Below, piece after piece: positions 1 to 37,600 of a stretch of 64,000 bases of DNA. The notes beneath the pieces were generated by a model, which was given only the letters and a program-made list of their open reading frames with translations, had not been told where the DNA came from and did no database searches. The DNA is from Hippasteria phrygiana. Lineage: Eukaryota; Echinodermata; Asteroidea; Valvatida; Goniasteridae. Numbering within the stretch: the first letter of the stretch is position 1; each line of letters begins with the position of its first letter. The translations under genes were made by a program, and so were the position numbers. The stretch is taken from assembly GCA_037893225.1 (NCBI GenBank), contig JAZGUH010000751.1, positions 62,001-126,000 on the forward strand. The letters are read 5' to 3'.

Positions 1-404
1 TTTGATGGCGCTGCTTAACATGATTTATATTCAAAAGCCTGAGCAGGGGTAAGATTTCTCCAGATTTGTCCTGATTTCAGGATTTTTGGTGAGATATCTT
101 CCAGATTTCCGGAAGATTTCTTTTGGTCCTTAAATTGTTTTAATCATTCCAAAATTACCACTGCAACCTGAAACAGTCTTCTTTTAATTTGGAACCGTAT
201 CTTTTGGTAGAAAATACAGTTTTCTTGTGCATTTTTCAGCAACGCCATACAAATTAAATGCCTCTGAATCTATTTTCTCAAATCTCACCCCAGCTGATGT
301 AAAGAAACGAATGCGGTACCTCAACAAAAACAACGTTTTAATAATAAGAATGGCCTCCCTAATTTCTTTATTCTCTTTTTTTTTTTTTTTTTTTTGATTT
401 TCAG

Positions 405-25839
<25,435 letters not shown>

Positions 25840-25959
25840 GACCTGCGTACTACCACTGCACTTTTCATACATCACCAGTTAGCCATATTTTTGACTAACA
25901 GAGGTCGCTCTAACAACACAGGCATGCAACTTGGAATTAACAAAAAAACGAGGAAATTA

Positions 25960-26069
25960 GCTGATCCGAAGTGATGACGTATTTCTGGTTCACGCACACA
26001 ATTAACGAGTGTAGAGACATTAGTGCGTGAACCAGAAAAATTGCAAATGGCGTCATACTTCGGTAGTCT
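25960..26069. mobile_element. MITE with ACCGAAGT-type ends, copy 2
   Basis: Inverted halves around TCCGAAGTGATGACG ... CTGGTTCACGC and GCGTGAACCAGAAAA ... CGTCATACTTCGG. In the presumed 3' UTR of the EGF/CUB gene. Confidence 0.55.
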
Positions 26070-26462
26070 ATAGTAAATGTACTTTAATTGAAGCAGGTTC
26101 ACTTATTTAGTAACCTCGTTCAAATTTTAAAATGTATCGCAACATTGGCGCAATGAGGGACTCATTTATTTTGTCTGTACCTCCAAAATTTCAATAGACA
26201 GCACCCTAAATCTTGACTATTTTGAGGCTGCTATTTGTATAAGTATTTGTATTACGTTTTTAAAAATAGGCTGAAATGCTTTCAGATGAATTTTTATTGT
26301 ACAAGTTTACGCAAGGACTGTTTCTGTGTTTTGCGTATAGCGCAATACGCATAGTGTGATAATATCACACTGTCAGTTGCCATGGATCGACCAATCACTG
26401 GGTTCGAAGATTCAAGTTTGCTTGAAGATAATAATGTATACCGGTCTTTGTGTGTAGCACAA

Positions 26463-26468
26463 AATAAA
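26463..26468 (+). promoter_or_regulatory. Possible polyadenylation signal of the EGF/CUB gene
   Basis: AATAAA about 620 bp after the stop codon. A second candidate lies near 26944. Neither can be confirmed without transcripts. Confidence 0.35.
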
Positions 26469-27570
26469 ACGGTATATTTTAGGCTGGCCAAATGGAGTGC
26501 ACAGTGTAGTGTTTTTTGTTTAAGTACTTCGTCTAACAATAGTTTTCTTTCATAATTTTGTAGTAGATAGAAATCCATAAAAATGTCACTTCAGTCCGAG
26601 TACAGACATAGCAGATTTAAATTTGTTTTGTTGTTTATTTCAGGTCTCTTTTTAAAATGAGACAAGCATGACATTTTAAGTGCCTTTTGTAAACAGTAAG
26701 GTTGAGTAAAAAGCATAATTTTACTTGCAAGTTGAAATCTATTGACATTTTTAAAAACACTTTGATATTGTATATACAACTGTCAGTGAAGTATTTTAGG
26801 AAAGAATGCATTGCCTTATAAACAAAAATCTTTTCAAACCGTAAATTATTTACTTGCATTGTATTAAGTTAAGTGTCATAATTGCCAATGTAATTGTTGC
26901 TTCGAACTGTTTTACAAAATAATCTTTGTGATATTTTACTTCAAATAAATTATGGAAAATCTTTTTTTTTAATGTTTGCACTAGTATGGAGCATTTTCCC
27001 ATTTGCGTAAGAGCAGCAGTAGATGTCAAATACTCAGAAAGGTTTCAGAAATCCCACCAAATGAAGTTGTTGGTTTTTTTTTATTTGCATACAAAACGAC
27101 AAATTCTAAAGGAAAACTTGCAATGCATCATGGGTTTGGCGGTCATGCAAAGAGAAACGACATGGCATCCAGCTGGCCTGGGTCGTACCAAAAATCTTAC
27201 ACCACATCTCCAGTAATCAGAATTACTTCAGTGACGATAAGAACGGTGTCAATCGTGCAATTCTGAGACAAAAACATTAATTGAGCAAAATATGAAAGTA
27301 GATTAATTTATTTGGTTGTTTGACCATTTCATTGATTGATTTTGTGCAGATTTGCACAAAATATAAAGGATTTAGTCCAAATTGTCACCCCTTTCGATCC
27401 AAACCTATCAGGTTTTACCCGGAGAGTGAGTTGTGTATGCATTGACAGAAACCAGCTTGGCTGATCAGACGACATCCCACCAACTTTCGACAGTAGTTAG
27501 AGTAAAACAGAAAGATAGTTTGAAGCATCACTTGGCAGATTACGACCGATTGTACAGAAATTGTTAAAGT

Positions 27571-27831
27571 GCCGTGGCCTAGTGGTTTGGAGCATTGAAT
27601 TCATGGTCTGCAGGTAATTCTGCAGGTTGTGGGTTCGAGCTATAGCACTTCTACGCTTAATATGGGTCGAGGCATTATTAATGCCTTGCAGTGGACTAGT
27701 TACCCATCCCGACCCTATTCATACTGTGAAGAGATCAGATTATCTTGTTTCAGTGTGAGGGGCTGGTTCTTCCACACTTTCCTCTGTAGCCCACACCTCG
27801 TGATGGGAGACTTGCATAAAAAAAAAAAAAA
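27571..27831 (+). mobile_element. tRNA-derived SINE, copy 1
   Basis: Begins with tRNA-like promoter boxes (GTGGCCTAGTGG as box A, GGGTTCGAGC as box B), followed by a 180-bp body and an A14 tail. An inverted relative lies 6 kb away. It sits between the convergent EGF/CUB and TRMT1 genes. Confidence 0.7.
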
Positions 27832-28596
27832 ATATCAATATTGTTTTAATTGCATGTGATTATTCGGATAGATTCTTGTTAAAACAAATTGTCCTTGTAA
27901 AAGAAACTGTTTACAAAACATGTAGTGTTACGTCCTGATTGCTTCAAAATGTGCTTTCATATGCAAGTTGTATTTGATAAATAAAGGCAGTAATGAGTTA
28001 CTGCACTGAGAAACCATTTCAAGTCATTTTTCTCACTGACTATCTGGCAAGACCTGACTCGCCATATATCACACCACAGGACAAATTTGAAGGAACCTTA
28101 TTTTATATCCGAAAGATAAGTTTTACAGGTTTAACAATGTGTATCAAAGAAACCCAACCAACATACTTTAGCCTAAAGCAATAGAAATTAACCCATACAT
28201 GATGAACAGAATAAATAGATCAGGCCACTCTGATAGGACAAAGCAATATGATTTTTTGACTGATAAATGTGAGACAGCATTCTTTCAATGTTACGTACAT
28301 TTCAAGGGAGTACGTGTAATTGTAATTTTTTGCAAATTTTCATATGCGCAACATTTGCGTCTCCACAGATTTCCGTAAAAAAAAAAAAAAAAAATTTGGG
28401 GGGAAATTTTCTTGGAGACAGTTTCAATGTTGAACTTGATTTCCATAACAGATAGCTTGCTTGTTATCCATTTCCAACCAACATTTCTAGCAAACATTTT
28501 CGGAGGGGTTATTTGAGAGGAATGATTTTTGCACACTTTTGATATGAAGATCCTTCTATTACCTAATGACTCCTATGACTTGCATGATCCAGACGG

Positions 28597-28690
28597 TCAC
28601 TTCTCCTCAGTCTCAACTCTCGATTCCTTTGGCTTTGCCCTCTTGTCCTGCAGCCTCGCTCGCTTCTCCTCGAGCGTTTCAGATGAGGAC
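28597..28690 (-). CDS. TRMT1: TRMT1 exon 12 (C terminus)
   Basis: Encodes [19 protein letters not shown] and a charged end closing at TGA (28597-28599). The [13 protein letters not shown] block resembles the basic helix that precedes the zinc finger in vertebrate TRMT1. The zinc finger itself is absent here and I find no further exon downstream. Confidence 0.75.
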
Positions 28691-31600
28691 CTTCAATGTC
28701 AAATCAAAAGTATTGAAATAAGGGATACTAGTGTGAAGAAATGGTCTTTACTACATCAAAAATAACCGAGAAGAGGCGCGCGACTGTTATCAATGGAATG
28801 AGCTGATACGACCTATTGTAATAGAAAAGTTACGGCGCTTAGCAGTCAAATGTTGCATTTTTGTCAACCGTAACTTTTTGTGGACGGAGGGTTTATTGTT
28901 CTCGTCCGTAAAACCCTCAACACTTGCAAAATAATTACTGCAAAAATGCAGGCTGGAGTTTGGTTTCTTGTTATCAGAACGTACGTACTTTATACTTGTA
29001 ATGATCTTGACACAACAGGTTCATGCAAAATGTCCATCGGGTGGTCCATAAAATCGATGGCCACAACGGCGTGCTTTGCGTGCAACTTTGTACCGGCGTG
29101 GCATGCAGTTGCAGCAGATGCATGAAAAACTTGATTGGAGAGTATCGAATATTCAAATATTCGGTCAAACCAAGTTTTGAATAACGAATACTAAATTATT
29201 CGAAAATGAACAGCCCTTATGGTCTATTAACAGCCGCCAAGATATCGATTATAAAATTTGTATCCCGATTCACAGAGCTTGTTTACTTGATGAACTTATT
29301 TTTTTTCAAGGTTAGAACAACACCTATATAAAGCCAAGACTCACGATGGTTTAGCTCTGGCCTTGGGGCCCCAGTTTGGCGTTGGATTGGCAGGAAACCT
29401 TGAGATCCCCTGCTTGAGTGATGTTGGTATCGCATCCTGCCTAACATCAAAGGACACCGTAGTCCTGCAGCCCGAAAATAAAAGTTAGTTACGAGCCGGA
29501 CAATAGCCATTGGGCCATCCTCTCTCCCCTAGTCAATATTGGCTCAGTGTGGTCAAAAGTCGACGACTGATGAAACTTGTGCACAGAAAAACAGGTTATT
29601 GGTGCCACATCCGCTATAAAAAAGGATATCAACAGGGAATGGGGGCAGCGGTCAACTGTTTAGGTGTCCCATGATTGTCCAGGATTGTAAATGCAAAGAG
29701 AATATTCTTCAAAGAAGTTCTTTGAAATTCTTCATCATTTTTTTATTTTTTTTATTTTTTGGGGGGGTGTCGGAACATACCTGGCTTGTTTGCTCAATAT
29801 TACATTGCTAATGCTGTCATCCTCCAGCTTACGTTTCCGTGTGATAGGGTTTAGTTTAACCTGCAGAATGAAAACAACAAAGTAGATTTCAGTGATTTGA
29901 TTTGATTTTACTTGGCAAACTCAAAAACACAAGAGGGACAAATTCAACAAATATTTGCCAAGGATAACAAATTCCGCATTTACCGATTTCAACTGTGGTC
30001 CAAAACAAAATACATGAACTTTTCCAAACATGTGTAAATACATTTACAACAACAAACAAATATTCCCCCGCAAATGTCTGGAAAATTATATAATTGCTAA
30101 TGATGCAGGGACAGAAAATTAATATTTATGAAAAACCTACAACTGCATCTTTGATTATGATACCTAGATTATGTAGAAAAGAAATCACTTCAGTATCAAA
30201 TTAAAAAAACATAATTAGATTTGGAAAAACATTTCACTTCCAGAGTTGAGAGTTGAGAATCAGTTACCGTCAAATTTGTGTACATTTTCAAATTTAAAAT
30301 GAGGCATTGATTTGCGCTGCGATTACAACTTGATCTCCCCAAAACAGGAATATATCCAGACAACCGTGGCAAAATACCACAAGCAAGTGGGGCAAAACTC
30401 ACCCACTCTTTGACGATATCCCAGATGACAGAGTGTGGGGCGTTGGTTTTTATGGCTTCGGCCGAGATGTGTGAGAGGGACACTTGGTAGCCGGCATGCA
30501 ATAACGCAGAGCGAAACTTCTTCAGCGGCGGGCATGCACTGCGGACGTGGTGAAACAGCTGACTGAACTTGTGATATAGAGGGCAGTCTAACAGCTCCTT
30601 GGAACAGGGAATAGAGGGAAAAACATTGGTCAGGCTAAAGTTAACGGAACGATAAACAAAGTTTAAGTTTGCGGTACGGGTAAGGGGGGTTATTATACAG
30701 TATCTAAAACATACTTTCGCAAAGCGAAACCAGCCATGAATTTTACTAGGGTGCGAGTAATTTCAGACTGTTGTTTAGCGTTTTCCCGCATGTTGTTGAA
30801 TGAAGAGCCAGGAATGAAGAGCCAAGTGTCCCCTTCTAATGCACAGCAAAAACATTCAAATAATATGCCCCGGACTAATTTTGTACGATCCCATCAGGCA
30901 TGGAAGGGGCCTAGAGAAAGAAAATTCAATCAAAGTTAATTATTGCAAATCTTGGCTTCAAACCCAGTTTCAAGCCAAGATTTGCAATAATTAACTTGGA
31001 TTGAATTTTTTTGAATACCTCGCTGATTAACGTAAGGATGCCTTTCATCCTGGTGCTGGTGTGGAAACGGTCCGCGTGGGCGTTGATGTGCGAGAGAAGC
31101 TTCTTCACAAAGTCCAAGTCGTGGATGGGTTCTGCCCATATTGGGCCCCCAAGCTATGAAACAATAAAAGAAAATGAAATATTAAGTGTGTTCACAAAAC
31201 AACACTATACCCCTTTCTACAGGCATAAAACAAGAACCACAATGCCATATTAAATTAATTGACTTTCCGGCTCAGCCGACCTCATCACCAGGCTTCGGTG
31301 ACTCCATGCAGGAGTTGACTTTATACAACTCCACCAACAAAATTAGACTCGCGATTTCATTTCTTTTTAGGAGCGAACGAACGTCCAAAAGTAGCTGAAT
31401 TCTGCTTCCTTACGGAAAACGCCAGGCACTGCCAAATGATTCTAAAAATGTTGCCGACTCCATTGCACAAGACCACACATGGCACTTCACAAACCAGCTT
31501 TTTGTTCATATATAAAATCAAATCAACTGAATCAAAGGCTTCGCCACCTATAGCTAAATACACACGAGCCCACTGTATAGGAACTGAGCCATGACTGCAG

Positions 31601-34600
31601 TACATACTTGGATGGTGCACTTCATAGTACACATACCATATACATGTTGTATGGAGTTTATTCCAAATAAAAGCACGATTCCTGCTCAAAGTCAGAGTCA
31701 ACTCATGCAGTGGGCACCGGCCATAGCATGGGGGAATGTTCCCTCATGCTCTGCCCTGCCCTGTCTTGTCTTGACACCAGTGATGTAGTCGAGACCATCA
31801 CAAGACTCTGCAAGACCCTGCAAGACCAACACAAGGCCAACACAAGGCCAACACAAGACCAACACAAGACCATCACAAGACCATCACAAGACCATCACAA
31901 GACCTTCAGTCTTAATTCAAGTTTCAAGCTATTCAAATGTAATAAAAGCATAAAAACTGTAATAAAAGCATTCCTTTGTCATGGTTTATGCCTGTTACTT
32001 GTACCTGTAACAAGCTGGCCTTGTGCCTGGCCTTGTGCCTGGCCTTGTGCCTGGCCTGGAGATGGTCTCGACTACATCACTGCTTGACAGCCCCCATGTA
32101 ATTATGAAACTGACTTGTGCAAAGGGAGAAATATCCAATATGAAATTGCTTACCATGAATCTGGAGCCACAGTTTTCACAGGTTGGGCCGACCGGAGGTC
32201 CATATTCATTCTTGTACTTGAAAGTCCTCGAAACACAAACACATTCCCAGGTGTAAAGAAATACTTGTTTTACACATTTTTGTATTTGTGATACAATCAA
32301 GCAAAATCAGTCTGAAGTAGGCCCTGGTAAATTTTGGGATTTTTACACCTTCATTTGTGGCGTACTTTAAGCTCCATATTAGGAAAAAACCCATGTGAAT
32401 ACGACCTTCGGTTAAAAAGTTACAAATATTTGAACACCGGCACATTAAAAAGAAAGAAACTGATAAAATCAAATTTAAAGTTACAGTACTTTAATGAGTC
32501 ATTTTTAGCACATTCATAGAACATATTTTCATGTGAAAGAAGAATGTTTTTTTTCCTTCTGTTTTTTTTGTAAAAAAGTCAATTTTGATTTGTCCACTAC
32601 GAACATATTTTGGCCCATATCTCAAAACAAGGATTGCCGAGTTCGACTGATTTTGCTTGATCGCATCACATTTGTCCTACATTATGGGGAAAAGTAAACA
32701 AAGGCTGACAATACAAGGAAAACAAACAGACACAAGCTACAAGGGACAAAGCCAGACTCTGCCCGAGGGATTGTCTAAAAAAAAACTTGGTTTCTGTCCA
32801 CAAATTTTCTACACCAATTGTGACCAGCTTTACAAAACTGAGTATTATGTCGCAAAATTTGCAAAATGCGTTTTATACATATATACATAGTTGAATTTGT
32901 CACATCCAAGCTTTAATTTGGTGTAGGTTTGACCCCTGTGGCATTTTGTGTTCTCCAGATATCTTGACATTTGTATACTCATATTTTCCAATTTAACGGA
33001 AGTGTATTTAGAGATATTGTCCTTTAAACACAAAAAGTGCGAAGAAATGATAAAAGTAATTTCTATCAACATTTATTTTTTCATCTTTATTCATCAATAT
33101 TAATGTTTCTGAAAATAAATTATGAAAATATAGATATAATAGAAGCCAACAAACCCAAACAAAATAAAAATCACTTTTGTGAAGATTTTTTTGCCCGCTT
33201 TACATAGAACAGCCCTGTGTGTGTTTTCACATAGTGCGACATAATACCCCTTTTTGAAGAGTGGGTCACAATTGGCTTGCATATTGTAATCATAAAAACA
33301 AATTCACAAGAATTAGCTTCAAGGGATAAAAGCACAAGGGACAGCAGTCAAATTTTTCACACGATAAAAACAATTTAAGGACCAAACAAATCTTTGGAAG
33401 ATGTCTCACAAAAAATCCTGAAATCAGAAGAAAAAAAAAAATCGGGAGAAATCTCTACCCTGGCAAATATCTGTAAATAAAAACTTATTGCTACAAACTG
33501 TTTGCTAAACTGTAATAACCTGAAATATAAAAACTGATAAAATTTAGGACCCGACATTCAAATCCTAGCAGAATGTTTCTCAACGGATAAATGAAAAAAA
33601 ATTCAATAAAACTTCAAGATTTACTTTTGGTCACCCCCAGTCTTCAGACACCTGCCCATCCTCTGCAGGTGGAAGTTGCCACATCCCACACAGTGGTACA
33701 CCAGGGCCTTCTTACTGTGAATAAAATTCAACATGAGAGCGTTTCAAAATCCTCCAAAACTGCAAGGAGGATATTGGAGGATTGAGGTGTTTTTTGTTTT
33801 TGTTTTTTTATGCAAATCGCCTATCACAAGCCCTAGGGCACTCGAGGTGTGAGCTACAGAGGATTATGTGGAAGAACCAGCCCCTCACGCTGAAACAAGA
33901 CAAGCTAATCTCTTCACAGTATGGATAGGGTCGGGATGGGTAACTAGTCCACTGCAAGGCATTAATAATGCCTCTACCCATATTAAGCGTAGAAGTGCTA
34001 TAGCCCAGGACTGGGCTCGAACCCACAACCTGCAGAATTACCCACAGACCTTGAATTCAATGTGCCACACCACTAGGGTTAGGGTTAATGGTCTTAGACG
34101 CACATCCAGACTTGGCCAAGTCCAGACTCACCAAGTCCAGGCATGATTTATGAGACCATTATTACATTAAAGCATACTTTCGGGATTTGAACTCATTTTT
34201 TTTTATAGTTTTTCTCTCCTAGTGGACTTTAGTCAACTTTTTCACTTGGACTTAAGTCCACTTTTTCACTATTTTGGCACTGGACTCAGATCAGGGCTGG
34301 ACTGTTCCCACCAGCCTGTTCCCAAAGAAACTCTGATATAAAGTCTCATTTTTTTCACATAAATAATGTCACATGCCATCGTGCAAGAGGCTTTATTGGA
34401 TGACCAGATAATAATAAAAAAAAGAAAACTTAATCTGGTATAAGGTTATAACTGACTTTATAACAATTAGAAATTGATAAAATTCCGACTCACGCAGCGG
34501 ACTGTTTGACCTTTGACTGGCTGGTGTGCACTCGTACAAACAGCCGGATGTAGAAGTCTACACTGACAGACACCAGGGGCTCGATGTACCGATGGTGCAA

Positions 34601-37600
34601 GTTGGCGTGCGTCTCTATGGAATGCAGCACGATCCGCAGTGCCTGTCAATCAAAAGTTGCGATTTTGGAGTCAAACGAAAGACAGAAACGGGGAAACTTT
34701 CCAGCCACAAATAATTTTAAAAGCCTAGAAGGTGAACGTGTAGGAGATTTTTGGATGTTGTTGCGCCATTTCAATTTTTCCCAACACGAATCACAATATC
34801 AGCAGATATCAAATCCATGTATTCTTTAATATATCTTACCATTTCTTGGCAGTACTTTGTGCGCAGCGACATGGCGCCGTACTTAGCATAACAAGCCTCG
34901 CTGCGATTACCGCAGAGCACGGCCATGTCCGTGCAGGTTACACACAGGATTCCTCCATCCTTCACGGCCTGCATGGAACCGTTAAGGAACTTGGCCGGGC
35001 TGCCATACGGATCCAAATCGACGACGTCCACGCGATCACTCAGGCGATACTGGTTCATGAGTAATCTGTTTTTTTGAAAAAAGATGCACTTTAAAATGAA
35101 ACCCATTATTGTGGACTTGCGAATAACTGCTGTGGAATTGTCCCAACAATGGAAAAGGACAGTATGCAAGTTATTATTCCACCAATTGGCTAAAAATGAC
35201 TTCCATTACTGTAGCCTACCGCAGGATAGACTCAAGGTTCAGGATTAAATTCTGATTTTATTGTAAAAAAAAAATCATCTTAAAACACTATGAGAACTGA
35301 TATATATACAAGATAACATCAAAATACAAAATAAAATATAGTACAAATGCAGTTATTAGAAAGACAAAAAACACTAATAAAAAAACAAAAACATGTGGAC
35401 ATCTAGGTTTACGTGTACTTTAACAAGTTCCATAATGCTTTGGACTGTCAAATTTGTTAAAAAAGCGACAACTCACGATGCGTCGCTGTGGCTTGGCGTC
35501 ACCAAGTGCTCCACGCCGTTCTGCTTGATGTTACGCTCGATAGTCTTGAATGCTTCGTGATTCCAGTCGTTGGCGATGACGTTCCTCAATCCGGGAATCT
35601 CCTTGGCATACCGTACCCCTCTCAGACCGGTGGCCGACAGCCCCTCCAAAATATTGAGGCCTTCCTGAATTAGAAATAGAGCATGTTGCAAAAAGACTTC
35701 TGTTCATTTGCAACTTGGAAAAAGTCCGAGTCCTAGGATTGTTCAAGAAACCCTAACCCTCCTCAATCCTCCAAAAATAAACGAGGCAGTCTTTACCTCA
35801 CAGTATTCGCCAGGATGGTAAGTGTCTGTTGTTTCTGTCGTGATGTCATTTGCAGCGGTACAGCTGTCGGAAGCTGAAGGCGCTGTGACATTATCCGTTG
35901 AGGTGGTCTTATTTCTGGGCTTGTATGAAACTGAAGAAAAAAAATGCCAATTTTCCCAATTAACACAGTTTTAGTTAAGCTGCTATGTCGATGCTTTTGG
36001 ATATATCACAATTTGTTAGTATTAATTTTCCGAAAAAACATTCCACAAAAAAAAAATGACCACCAACAAGTGATGACAAGTTTCAAATTTCAAATGTTGA
36101 GTTAGGGATGGAATCAGGGCTGTAGTCGAGTCCATCACAAGTCCATCACAAATACCTGCAAGTCCCTGCAAGTCCATCACAAGCCCTCCAGTCCTAATTC
36201 CAATCATGAGCTTTGACAAAGGTATTCCTTTGTCATTGTTCATCCAGTTACTTTTGACCGGCTTTATGAAAGGACTTCTGACTGGGCTTGCGAAAGGACT
36301 TGCAGGGACCCGACTACAGCTCCGGATGGAATGCTCCCAATTCCCACAGTAATGATGCATATTGACATTTGCAAGTAACAAGTGCTTTTCATTCAACAAT
36401 ACAATTTTCTGAAATAATTTGTTAGTGAGGGGAAATACTTAAGTTTTACCCGAGGTGTGCTTTGGCGTTTATGAAACAAAAATTGTTCTTGACATCATAA
36501 CCAGGAACAGGACTAATGACAACAGCTGTTCATGAAAACTGAACTCACTTAAAAACGCTCAACCAATGACCTAAACATGGTTTGGGTTACGACCACCAAA
36601 ATGCGCCCATTTCCATTTCCAAACACTAATTGAGTTATCCTGTCCTATTCCAGGGGTCTCCCAATTTTGCCAATATCTTCATACACTGCCACTTCCCAGG
36701 TTACGTCATTTATAGTGCATTGATCCCTGGCTGTGCATTGTGGGTTTAAAGACTTTTGCAGGATCAAATTCTACTCATGTCAGTTTTCTGTACTCCTTCT
36801 CAACATTGGTTCAAATTATTTTTTAAAAGCTAGACTTGTACCTTTCAGTCCCTTGGAAGACAACTGTTGCTCAGCATGTACACTAATCACTGCGATTCTA
36901 TACATTGCAAACAAATGTGGTATCGTCGTGAGTCACTCATGACAATCGTTAGTAAACACAACTTTACACAGGCTGAGTCAGAACACGTATACCCAAGTTA
37001 AACCCCAAATACAGTGGAACGCCGCTATACCGAACACCGCTATACCGAACATTCGGCTATACCAAACACCATCCTTGGCTCCCAAATTGTGTGTACAAAA
37101 CTTACCGAACACTGTTGTTGAAAAAAAAAGGCAACGGATAAAAAATGTAACTGGTATTTGGGCCGTTTGCAATTCAGAACGGCCGCAGCTTTATGTTGAA
37201 GAGTGACAGGTGGCTATTACTTCCTCAAGGAATAGAAGGGAAAAGCCAACTGTTGCTTTATAATTCGGTAAGCTTAGAAAGCATGAACAAGTATTAAATT
37301 CACATGATTCAATGGCCGGCACATGTTGATTAACCAGCGGCTGAAAATCGCTATACCGAACGATCGCTATACCGAACAATCGCTATACCGAACAAAATCT
37401 GTGGATCCCGCGATGTTCGTTAAAGCGGCGTTCCACTGTATATCCCACATTCATCCAACTGATATCATAAATTTAGTATCATTAATATGTAGCAAACTTC
37501 TCTTAAAATGATAGGTCATTCACCCAGATCATGATTTACTCGGAATGAAGAGTTTACGCAAAACAAGAGAAAAAAGTTTGTGAAGGATATTGACTGGTGT

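Noticed and set aside
31710..32087. 125-codon frame with THQRPT-like repeats
   Set aside because: It is the translated tandem array of a palindromic MITE, within a TRMT1 intron.
36430..36520. Candidate TRMT1 exon between exons 2 and 3 (minus strand)
   Set aside because: An open stretch with AG and GT exists, but its phases do not fit the neighbours. Exon 2 at 36842-36897 joins perfectly without it.
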